A stretch of DNA of 64,000 nucleotides from Agroathelia rolfsii (Eukaryota > Basidiomycota > Agaricomycetes > Amylocorticiales > Amylocorticiaceae): the NCBI GenBank assembly GCA_018343915.1, contig JABRWF010000006.1, forward strand, positions 3,162,001 through 3,226,000. The letters run 5' to 3'. The stretch's first letter is position 1. Each line of letters begins with the position of its first letter. Below are positions 53,283-63,300 of this stretch, one piece after another. The notes under the pieces were generated by a model. The model worked only from the letters and a program-made list of their open reading frames with translations. It was not told the DNA's origin and ran no database searches. The position numbers and the translations under genes were made by a program.

Positions 53283-54237
53283 TGTTATAAGTTGATCTAT
53301 GTACTATAAATTTATTTAAGATTTCTCATTATTTTTCTGATTTTTCCCTGATTTTTCTCTATTTTTTGGTATATAATATATATATTACATAAGTGGACAT
53401 TATGTAAGTACTCTAATGATTAAGCAAAGTCATGTGATCAGTTATCATGTGACTGGCTATTATGTAACTACTAGTCATGTGACTTATTATATAAAGCAGG
53501 TCTAAAGCATAGGTCTAGAACATAATACCATCATAGACTCACTATGGTGCAATATTGTATCATACTTAGCACCTCTATGTATAGACCATGTACCAGGTGC
53601 ACAAACCAGGTAGAATTAGTATATAACCTTGTAGTGCCTCTACCTAAAGACCCCAGATTTGTTCTCTTTGTCTTCAGGTAAGCATAATAGTGCTTTGTAT
53701 CCAGTAATTATCTAACATAATAAAACCTTTGTCTTCAGAGTCCCTATCTCCCTCTTCCCCCTTACAAAATCCTCTCTGCTCTGTGCTAAGGGGTTATAAG
53801 CATGCTTAGTGCTACTTATAGTAGAAGCCTGCTTAGTGCTACTCCTGTGTATATGCATAAGATAGGTCTAGCCCTCATGGTGACCATTTGCATCTGCAAC
53901 AATACAACCCATATAGTGCTTAGTGCACTCAAGCAAGTAAAGACTTTGCTCTGAACTTGTTGCAGTTAAGATACCCTACACCTCTATTAGCACACATAAG
54001 ATCTTTGGTGTTGTGATAGTAGACCTTGCTTGAAAGTTCAGTGAACTTGAAGTAAAGCTTGGTGACTGGAACACTCTAAAGTGAGTGATAGTTAAGACAG
54101 GGCATAAAGCATGTACACCTGCGTATCCCAGGCCTTGGGAGTTGTAAAACAGCCATTACAGGCTACCTTGCATCTTAAAGAGGTTTATGTAGGCACTGGT
54201 TGAGTTTTGGTGGCAAGAGTCAGGTGTGCTCTTAACA
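53283..54237 (+). mobile_element. family A solo LTR inside RT of element 1, perfect target duplication
   Basis: 955 bp, TGTTATAAG to CTCTTAACA, flanked by TTGTA on both sides (53278-53282 and 54238-54242). Intron-like module 53678..53738. This copy defines the family A ends most clearly, because the interrupted reading frame is known. Confidence 0.93.
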
Positions 54238-54433
54238 TTGTAGGGGTTGGCCAGTTAAGAATGGCTTGGACTTTTTTATTGGTTATTTGTACATGATTGT
54301 AGCTAATTATTACACCTAGGAATTCCACCTTAGAGACTTCAAATAGGCATTTTTCTAGATTAGCAAAAAGATTGTTCTCTGCTAATCTCTTAAGTACTTT
54401 ATGCACTAAATGCTGGTGTTCTTCTGAGCTAGC

Positions 54434-55351
54434 TGTTATGAGTCGCTCGTTGTATTATAAATTTACTTAGAATTTTTCATTATTTTTCCGATTTTTCTCT
54501 GATTTTTCTCTATTTTTTGGTATATAATTCGTGTATTATATAAGCGGACATTACATAAGTACTTTGATAACTAAGTAAGTCATGTGATCAGTCATTATGT
54601 GACTGGCCATTATGTGACCACTAGTCATGTGATACATTATGTAAGCAATGACTCACTATGGTGCAATATTGCATCATACTTAGCACCACTGTGCACAGAC
54701 CATGTACCCCATGCACAGACCAGGTAGAATTAGTATATAACTCTGTAGTGCCCCTGCCTAAAGACCCCAGATTTGTTCTCTTTGTCTTCAGGTAAGCACA
54801 AATAGTGCTTTGTATTAAGTAGTCACTAACATAATAAAACTTTGTCTTCAGAGTCCCTATCTCTCTCCCCTCCCCCCAAAAATCCTCTCTGCTTTGTGCT
54901 AGGAAGTTGTGAGTGTGCTCAGTGCTGCTTACAGTAGAGGTGTGCTCTGTGCTACCTCTGTGTGTGTACATAAGACAGGTCCAGCCCTCTGGGTGACCAT
55001 TTGTATTTGCAATAACACAAACAATCATAGTGCTTAGTGCACCCAAGCAAGCAAAGACTCTGCTCTAAGCTTGTCACAGTTAAGATACCCTGTACCCCTA
55101 TTGACATACACAAGACCCCTGGTGTTACAACAGTAGACCTTGCTTGAAAGTCTTGCAGACTTAGAGTAAAGCTTGGTGACTAGCGTACTCTAGAGTGAGT
55201 GAAAGTTAAGACAGGGTACAAGGAGTGTATACCTGCGCTTCCCAGGCCTTGGGAGAAGTAAAACAGCCATTACAGGCTACCTTGCACTTTAAAGAGGTTT
55301 TCGTAGGCTCTGGTTGAGTTTTAGTGACAAGAGACTGGTGTGCTCTTGACA
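54434..55351 (+). mobile_element. family A solo LTR next to the YIDD box of element 1, perfect target duplication
   Basis: 918 bp, TGTTATGAG to TCTTGACA, flanked by CTAGC on both sides (54429-54433 and 55352-55356). Intron-like module 54792..54851. Confidence 0.93.
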
Positions 55352-56588
55352 CTAGCTATAGCAATTATAATGTCATCAATATAGATATACACTAATCCTT
55401 GTACAATTAGGTTTGTAAATATTTTATTCATTATAGCTTGGAAGGTGGCTGGGGCATTGTATAAACCAAAGGTCATTACAAGGGGTTCAAACAGTCCTCA
55501 AGGGGTTATGAAGGCTGCTCATTCTTGGTGTCCTTCTTTAATTAAGACATTATTATATCCTCACCGTAAGTCTAATTTGGTAAACATTTTTGCCCAAGAG
55601 AGTCCATCCACAATAGAGGAGATTAGAGGAAGTGGGTAGGAGTTTTTTATTATGATATTATTAAGTCAACAATAATCTACTATAGGCCTGAGTTTTCCAT
55701 TTTTTTTTGGGATAAAGAAAAATAGAGAGGCATAAGGGCTTTGAGATTTTCTTATATACCCTTTGGCTAAATTTTCCTCCAAATACTTGTCTAATTCTTT
55801 CAACTCTAGGATTGACAACGGATATACCTTAGCCCTCTTCATTTCAGCTCCTTCTACTAACTCTATTTTATGGTCATAGGTTTTACTAGTAGAGAATTAT
55901 TAGGATTCTGCTTCTGAGAAGACTTTGGCATATTTTTGGTATTGAGGCAGTAAATTCAAGGTTGCTGCCAATAATGGAGAGGGGTCCTTATCTTTTATGA
56001 TTTTATTTATTTTTTTGTATTCCTTATCTTTTAATAAATCATCCATTAGAGTAATATGCCCTTTCTTCCAATTGATAAGAGGATTTTCTAGTCGTAACTA
56101 ATCAATACCTAGGATTACATCCTCTATACCAATATTCACTACTAAGAAAACTAGCCTTCAACATTCTGTACCTATTTGGGTTAAAAGTATGACATATTCC
56201 AAAATGAATCCAATTGCATTGGGTGAATTATCAATATTGTATAGAGGAATTAGTTTTTGTAGTTTTAGTGTTTTTATCTTATTTTTGTCTATGAATTTTT
56301 TATTAATAAAAGTGGATGAAGCTCTAGAATCAATCATTGCAGAAATGGAAATGGTAGAAGAATGTCCATAGAACATAAGAGGAATTTTCAGGTATTATCC
56401 ATTCACATCTTATACCGATAAAAAAGAAATAGAGAAAGAAGAAATTTTATTTTGTATATACTGGTCAGAAGCATTGGCCTCATACTCTAAACATTCTAAA
56501 AACCTAGTTTGTCTTTAAGGGCCACAATCATCTGACCCTGTTCTTATAGCATATTGAGTATGTCTTGCTGTATCATGGTAGACAAATT

Positions 56589-57512
56589 CTAGCTGTCCAC
56601 TATTAGTATTGGCATTGGTGTTGTCAATGAAGCCACAGCCACTTTTTGGAATAGGTTATTGGTTCTAACCCTATCCACCTTGGGGCTTTGACAATCCTGT
56701 GCAATATGACCCTTTTTCTGACAATTGTAACATACAATATTATTTTTTTGGAAGGGGTTATTAAATGTTGTAGCAGTTTGATTTTGCATTGCAGTTACTT
56801 GTAATGGGGAGGACTGCTGGGCAGATCCTGCACTCATGAATGGGTTTTTTGATAGCTTGGGTTTCCCTTCCAAGATGGTTGCTGAAATGTCCATTGCATC
56901 AGGGTTGCTATGCTAGAGATCTATTTGTAGGTTGTTGTTATACTAGAATCTACAGCTGGATAATATTTCTTCCTTCATGAGGTTCACTTCTGCATTGTGT
57001 GCAGCACTCATGAGGAGTTATAGGGTAGAGGTATCCCTATCCCAACCCGTAATGATGCATCTAAGTTTAACATTCATCTTTTCCAGGTATTTTTCCCTGA
57101 GGTTATCATTAGATAACCCTGTCCTTCTCCCTAAAAGTATAAAGGCCATTCCAAAGTTTCTAGTCAAAGTGGTTCCTTGTCTGAGATTTTGCAGCTGGTC
57201 TCTTGCTGCTACTTTTTCATCAAATGCCCCAAACAAGGTTTTAAAACTTTGTAGTACTTCTGCAAATACTACCAGTCCTTCTGCCCTTATTCCTTCTCCT
57301 ACACATCTTATTTCATTGTACCATAGGCTAGACCATACAGTTGCACCATCTACTATTAAACTCAAGAGATATTTAACTTTTTCTTCCTTGGTTATATATA
57401 CTCTAGAGTTGAGCTTGAGGTGGGCTTGGAACTTTTGGACAAATAGATGGAAATTAATCCATTGCCCATCAAAGGTAGGAGGTGGGTGCCCAATTTCTTT
57501 AGGCTTAGACAT
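56589..57512 (-). pseudogene. gag of element 1 with CCHC zinc knuckle
   Basis: The first frame (57018..57512, ATG at 57512) encodes a retrotransposon capsid-type segment beginning MSKPKEIGHPPPTFDG with a FAEVLQSFKTLFGAF motif. After a break, 56589..56894 encodes the nucleocapsid with CYNCQKKGHIAQDC, a perfect C-x2-C-x4-H-x4-C knuckle. Stops between the two make it a pseudogene. Confidence 0.8.
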
Positions 57513-57525
57513 GGACCCTTGTTAG

Positions 57526-58213
57526 TTCTGGATCCATTGCATCATAGTGGTTTGGTTTGCCACTAGTATTTACAATATTTCTGCATTGGTAATGGGAGCA
57601 GAGGGTTGGGGTTGCTCAGCCATGAGAGATCATGTATGTAGAGTGAAAGGGGTAGGAAGGGCGGATACTTGTGCAAAGGGGAAAGAAGGGAGAAAGGTAG
57701 GATTTTCTTTGTCAGAGGATTTGTATTCTCCTGAAGAGGTGTCTTCACTACTTTCTTCCTCAGGGTTTTGACTAGGGTTATAGTCTAGGTGTGAAATAGT
57801 GGGCAAGCTCGATAGTAATTACTGGAGGCTCCCAAAGTGATTTATATAATGAATAAAAGTTTTTTGTTATTGCCCTTTGAGCTAGGCCTAATTCTACTAA
57901 TAGTCTAATTATCTTTGGGCTACTTGTAGCAACTGGAGTCTTTCTCATCTATCCACTTAGGTGAAGTTCCCTTTAATAGCTCAAAAAAACCAATGTAACC
58001 ATGAATACTAATACCACTTGCAAGCTGGCCAAGAATACTCCCAAAGATAATAGAAAATAAAGGTGAAGACTACTACTTTTTGTAGGTAAAATGACTGTGG
58101 TAGTCTACTAAATTTTTTACAGTAATTGTTTCTTTTGCTCAAAATAACGTGGCTCACTATACTACCTCTAGTACACAGAGCAACTAGTGTAGAAAGGAAG
58201 AGATTTGTTCTAA
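57526..58213 (-). other. leader of element 1 between 5' LTR and gag
   Basis: Holds the primer-binding site next to the LTR end at 58214; the sequence there (TTAGAACAAATCTCTTCC on the minus strand) does not match a tRNA 3' end that I can name. Confidence 0.4.
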
Positions 58214-58461
58214 TGTTAAGAGCACACCTACCTCTTACCACCAAAACTCAACCAGTGCCTATATAAACCTCTCTAAGATACGAGGTAGCCTGTAATAGCT
58301 GTTTTACAACTCCCAAGGCCTGGGATGCAAGGATGTATACACCTTGTACATGGTTTCCACTATCACTTAAGATGAAGCTTTGCTGTCACCAGGCTTTACT
58401 CCAAGTCTATAAGACTTTCAAGCAAGGTCTATAGTTGGGATATCAATCTGTCTTGTGTATG
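58214..58461 (-). mobile_element. 5' LTR of element 1, truncated by element 2
   Basis: Starts TGTTAAGAG on the plus strand and aligns with the first 250 bp of the 3' LTR at 49114..; it breaks off exactly at the TG of element 2. Confidence 0.8.
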
Positions 58462-59062
58462 TGTTAAGTCTCGGACGGACGGAGATAGCAGAAAAGGGAA
58501 GGGGCGGAGCGGAACGGAAGCGGAGACGGAGTGAACAGGAGTAGAGATGGGAGAGTGGATAGGAAAGGAGAGGGGTGACCGGACTTGGCCAAGACGTATG
58601 TGTCAGGCCCTTGCCTAGTTGCGGTCCGGGACAGGAGTCAGACAGGAGAAGGGGAACTAAGTTGATTTCCGAACTGAGGTAGCTAGGTACATGCTAGGTC
58701 GGTATAAATACTATAGTAACAGGAGGATACCAAGAGGAATAGAAATGAAGTGAGACGGAGAGTGGGAAACGGAATACGGGGCGCGAATGAGCCGAAACTA
58801 TCTATGTGAACAAGGGTACCAGAACGTGTGGGGAAAATGATGGGAAAACAGGATACGTGAGAAGAGGAAAAGACTCCGGGACCCCGGTCGGGCGCCGAGC
58901 AAGGGGTCGCTGGTTCCGACGCCCGAATCGCGGAGGGCGGAGAGCGGAAGTTGGGAGCCGGAGAGGTGCCTTTGGTTGTTGGATGGTAGTGGGCGAGGGT
59001 GAGTGGGGACATGTCGGAAATGTCGGAGTGGGAGCCACTTGTGCGCGGAGGGGGTCGTGACA
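58462..59062 (-). mobile_element. 3' LTR of element 2
   Basis: 601 bp, TGTTAAGTC to CGTGACA on the plus strand. A TATTTATAC box on the minus strand near 58703 could drive transcription. I do not see the intron-like module of families A, B and E. Confidence 0.8.
58472..58529. promoter_or_regulatory. cluster of eight CGG triplets in the LTR of element 2
   Basis: CGG starts at 58472, 58476, 58480, 58505, 58510, 58515, 58521 and 58527, in two groups with regular 4-6 nt spacing. CGG is the usual half-site of Zn2Cys6 factors; a link to the element's own Zn2Cys6 gene is inference. Confidence 0.35.
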
Positions 59063-59076
59063 GTGTCCCCCCTTTA
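59063..59076 (-). other. polypurine tract of element 2
   Basis: TAAAGGGGGGACAC on the minus strand directly before the LTR terminus TGTCACGAC. Confidence 0.75.
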
Positions 59077-59229
59077 GGTCCTGAGCCCTCGAAGGACTAG
59101 TGGCTGTATTAGTGTCGGAGTACGAAAATAGTTCGTGTGGGTCCATAATTGCGCGCGTGCGCAGGGTCATCAACAACCAACTCTTGTTACCACACCACCA
59201 CTACCACCACCTACTAGCTTCGCTTGCCA

Positions 59230-60219
59230 ATGTCTTCCCCTCGTGAGCTTGATGCCGATATCGCGGTCCTGGAGGCCCAACTGGCGGCTGCAAGGCAGCG
59301 GAAAGAACAGCGCGAACGTGAGGAGCGCGAGAGGAAGAAGCGCGAGGAGATGGAGCGGAAGGAGCGCGAAGAGAGGGAGAGACGCGAGCAGGAAGCACGC
59401 GAGCAGCGCCAGCGGGAGGAGCGCGAGCGGCTCGAGCGTGAGGAGAGGGAGATGCGCGAGTGGGAGGAGCGTCAGCAGCGCGCGCATGCGGAGGCTAGGG
59501 AGCAGTACGAGCGCGAGCGCGAGGAACGCGTTCGACGACTGCAGGGGGCGTCGGAGGGGTCCGATGTGGAGGTGCCAGAGGCGCCTTCCGCCAAGCGTCG
59601 TCGGGTAGTCGGGGTCACGGAGGCTGCGGGTACTGCAGTCAGGGAGGTGCCGGTACGTTACTCCTCCCCTTGGTGACTTGCGACTAATGTTGTTGTACAG
59701 AGGCGGACGTGTCAGACCTGTCGGAGGAGGGGTGTCACGTGCATGTGGTACGTGGAGGGGTCGCGGCGGTCATGCCAGCCGTGCCGCGAAAGGCATAAGG
59801 TGTGCCAGATGGACGACGACGCGTCATCGCGGACCACGGGCACGCGAACCAAGGAAAAGGCGAGGGCAGAGGTGTCGGAGGTGGCGGAGGCTGCGGAGGG
59901 GAGTAGTCGCCATCAGACGTGCAGGCGGGCGGAGGTCCCGGGATTGGCGGAGCTTGTCTCCGTCCAGCAGGCCTTGTTGAGGGAGGCCGTAGCCAGCCAG
60001 AGGGTTCTGGAGAACTGCTCCGGGCTGTTGGTGCAGTTGCTAGAGAGGTTGGTCGACGCGGAGGAGCGGAGGGGGGGTCACGCGGCCACACCCGCAGTAG
60101 AGAAAAGGGACGAAGTGGGTGCAGCAGTGGACGACGACGAGGCGGCAGCGGAGATTGACGCGACTGAGGGCGGAGCGGCGGAGGACCTAACCGAGGAGTC
60201 GGAGGACGGGGAAGATTAA
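59230..60219 (+). CDS. Zn2Cys6-type protein encoded antisense within element 2
   Basis: Two exons, 59230..59652 and 59701..60219, joined in phase 0 over a 48-nt GT-AG intron, give 313 residues. Residues 1-135 form a long charged coiled coil (Arg/Glu repeats after MSSPRELDADIAVLEAQLAA). Right after the intron come six cysteines, C145-x2-C148-x6-C155-x10-C166-x2-C169-x6-C176, which fit the Gal4-type Zn2Cys6 spacing, with basic residues between. A Leu-rich segment (about 225-270) may be a second helix, and the C-terminus is strongly acidic, as in activation domains. It ends 180 bp from the pol stop, tail to tail. Known Zn2Cys6 proteins are fungal transcription factors; this one may regulate the element or be a nucleic-acid-binding accessory protein. 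The composition is element-like (GC-rich). Confidence 0.75.
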
Positions 60220-60398
60220 TTATATGTACAGTAGTTGATAATAATTTTTTTCTTTTTGTTTTATTTTATTTTTCTTTTTTGAAAGTCGGAATGAAAAGAA
60301 GTAAAAGAATATGGAAAGCAGGAATGAATAAAAGTAAAAGAAATGGAAATCAGAAAAAGGGTGCAAAAGTGCGGAGCCGGAAGGAGCGGAGAGGGGAA
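60220..60398. other. convergent 3' region between antisense gene and pol
   Basis: AT-rich for this element, with T-rich and A-rich tracts near 60241-60320 that may hold poly(A) signals for both strands. Confidence 0.35.
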
Positions 60399-63300
60399 TT
60401 AGATCTTGTCCAGGGGGCCCGGCTTGACGGGGTATTGAGAGTGGAAGTCGGAGACGAGCTCCTGTGCATGTGCGAGTTCAGTTGCGGGTAGCCAGTCTTC
60501 TTCGTCCGGAGTTCCTTCATAACCCGCCCATCGCACTCGGTACATCAACTTGCAACGGCGGCGCTTGTCGATCTTGGAGTCCAGGATTTCGGAGATCTCG
60601 TACTCCACCTCTCCGTCGACTTCCACCGGAGGTGGCGGAGGTTGTGTGCGATTCGGGATGGTGTTTGGTGGAGCAGGCTCGAGCTGGGAAACGTGAAAGA
60701 CTGGGTGCACCGAGCGCATGGAATCGGGGAGGCGGAGAGTAAAGGAGGACAACCCGGCTTGTGCTATGATCTCGTAGGGCCCTAGGTACTTGTCGGAAAG
60801 CTTCTTGGACGGACGAGTGGTGCGGAAAAACTTCGCGCGGACGAATACTTGCTGGCCAACTTTGAAGTCGGGGGCCGGGAGGCGTTTCTTGTCTGCCGGA
60901 GCCTGGTATCGGCGCTGAGCGGCGGAGAGCTGGGTGCGGAGCTCCTGGTGGAGGCTATCCAGGTCGACTGCAAACTCGAGGGCGCGGACGGAGGTGATGT
61001 CTCGTTCCGGGTGAACGGAGATGGTGGAGGGGTTGTAGCCTTTGTTGGCAAAGAACGGAGACACCCCGGTGGACTCGCTTGGGGCATTGTTATATGCAAA
61101 TTCCGCCATCGGAAGCAGCTCGGACCAGTTATCCTGTTGATAGTTACAGTACATGCGGAGGTACTGTTCCAGTGTCTGGTTGACTCGTTCTGTCTGTCCA
61201 TCGCCCTCGGGGTGGTAGCCTGACGTAAAGTGGAGCTTCATATCCAGGAGGGTCCCCAGGGAGCGGAAGAAGTGGGAGACAAATTCTGATCCACGGTCGG
61301 AGGTAACATGTGTCGGAACTCCGTGCTTCGAGAATACGTGTGTGACGAAGAGTCGGGCAAGGTCCTGGGAAGTGATGGTATCGTGGGTTGGAATGAAGAT
61401 CCCTTGCTTGGAGAGGCGGTCGACTACGACGAGGATGGCGGTGTAGCCCGCGGAGGGTGGCAGCTGCTCAATGAAGTCCATGGAAATGGAGCTCCATGGT
61501 CGTTCCGGAATCGGGAGCTGGCGGAGTAGGCCATAGGGTTTGTGTCGGACCGCCTTCCCACGTTTGCATGTAACGCAGGTGTTGCAGTACTCCTTGACAA
61601 ATTCGCGGAGCCCTGGCCAGGTGTACTCACGCCGAACTAGCTGGAAGGTCTTGTTCTGCCCAAAGTGGCCTGCCGTAGGGTGGTCGTGCTTGAGTCGAAG
61701 GACGCGGAGCCGGAGGTCGTTGGTGTCGGGGACGTAGATGCGACCATCGTAAAACAGAAGCTCCTTGGACTTTGTCCAACGTGCATCTGGTGAAGTTGTG
61801 GACTGGTGCTGGAGTGCAACTGGGTCCTGAGAGAGCGCAGCTCGGATATCGTTGTGGATGCTCTCTAGGTCAAGCAGTTCGGAGGCTCGAAGTGCAGGCT
61901 CCTTCAGTGCAGTGGCTCGGAGGGATGCGGAGATCTGCTCGGAGGTGAAGACGGGTCGGAGGTTGTGGGGGTTGATGCTGGCGTAGCCACTGTCCCCCCC
62001 TTTTGGGTAGACGTCCCATCGTCTAGTGAGGGAGTCAGGTTTCTCTCCTAAGCGTCCTGGGCGGAATCGAATGACAAGGTGGAAGGCAGAGAGGAATTCT
62101 GACCAGCGGGCCTGGCGACGAGTCAGCAGCTTAGTGGTGGAAAAGTAGACTAGGTTTTTGTGATCTGTGACCACGTCGATCGGAAGGGAGGCGCCTTCGA
62201 GGTAGTGCCTCCACGTCCGGAATGCTTCGAAAATCGCCAGGAGTTCCTTATCATGCGTGTCGTAGTTGAGTTCCGCGGTTGACAAGGAGCGGGAGTAGAA
62301 TGCGATTGGGCGGATTTCACCGTCAGGGCAAGTGATAGAGAGGATTCCGGCAATGGCATAGTCGGAGGCGTCTGTTTCCACCGTGAGCTGTTGATCCGGG
62401 GCCCAGTGCGTGAGGATCGGAGCGGAGACGAACGCCTCCTTCAGCTTGGTGAATGCGGAGCGGCATTTGTCGTCGAAGTTCCACGGAGTATCTTTTCGGG
62501 TCAGGCGGGTTAGTGGGATGACGATCTCGGAGTAATTGTGAATGAACCGCCGGTAGAAGTTCGCAAAGCCCAGGAAGGACTGAATATCTTTTACCTTGCG
62601 CGGTTCGGGCCAGTCCTAAATTGCCTGGATTTTGGATTTGTCCATTGTTAGGCCATCCGGAGACAGAATGTACCCCAGGTACTCCACAGTGTCAACGCCA
62701 AACAGGCACTTGTCAGCGCGGCCGTATAGACCGTGCTTGCGGAGTCTCCGGAGAACCTCGCGGACTTGCGCAGTATGCTGACTTGGTTCATCAGAATATA
62801 TAAGGATGTCGTCCAGGTATACCACCACGCAGACGTCGAGGAGGTCGGAGAAGATGTCATTCATAAAACGCTGGAAGGCGGCTGGGGCATTTGTGAGTCC
62901 AAACGGCATGACCCTCCATTCAAATGAGCCGTAGCGGGTTCGGAAGGCTGTTTTCCACTCGTCACCTTCCGCGATGCGGACGAGGTGGTATGCGTGGCGT
63001 AGGTCAATTTTGGTGTAAAGGCGAGCCTTCCGAGGTGCGTCCAACAGGTCGGAGATTAGCGGAAGCGGGTACCTGTCCTTCTTCGAGATACGGTTCAGTC
63101 CCCGAAAGTCAACGCACAGGCGGAGGGAACCGTCTTTTTTCTTTACAAACAGAACGGGAGCGCCATGGGCGGAGGTCGAGGGGCGGATAAATCCTGAGCG
63201 GAGGTTCTCGTCTATGAAGGTGCGGAGGGCTTCGAGTTCTGGCGGAGAGAGGGAGTATATGGGTCCTAGGGGCGGAGACGAGCCCTCTTCCAGGTCGATG

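Larger units (their letters stand above)
50116..56376 (-). pseudogene. pol of element 1 (PR-RT-RNaseH-IN-chromodomain), broken
   Basis: Readable in fragments on the minus strand. Protease at about 56158..56376 has DSRAS where DSGAS is expected, so the active-site Gly is lost. RT fragments lie at 55357..56050 (with a YIDD box near 55370-55405), 54243..54428 and 53150..53277; RNase H at about 52540..53140; integrase with HHCC zinc region at about 52140..52430, and core in 52017..52140 and 50600..51160; chromodomain at about 50190..50400, where the Trp of the WKEY-type core is TGA at 50294-50296. The interruptions at 51161..52016, 53283..54237 and 54434..55351 are solo LTRs. Not functional. Confidence 0.8.
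49114..58461 (-). mobile_element. element 1: decayed Ty3/gypsy chromovirus
   Basis: Minus-strand LTR retrotransposon with order (5' to 3' of the element) LTR fragment, gag with CCHC knuckle, protease, reverse transcriptase, RNase H, integrase, chromodomain, polypurine tract, 3' LTR. It is riddled with stop codons, mostly Trp codons changed to TAG or TGA, and split by three solo LTRs. Its LTRs belong to family A, so it or its relatives generated most solo LTRs here. It inserted into an older family A LTR; its 5' LTR is cut by element 2 at 58462. Confidence 0.85.

Noticed and set aside
54185..54406. 73-codon frame taken as a separate gene
   Set aside because: It is an RT fragment of element 1 (NLFANLEKCLFEVSKVEFLG) running into LTR sequence.
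59170..59487. Leu-rich minus-strand open frame
   Set aside because: Reverse shadow of the Arg/Glu coiled-coil exon of the antisense gene.
60849..61223. Plus-strand open frames across 60.8-63.8 kb
   Set aside because: Antisense to pol; all conserved motifs are on the minus strand.
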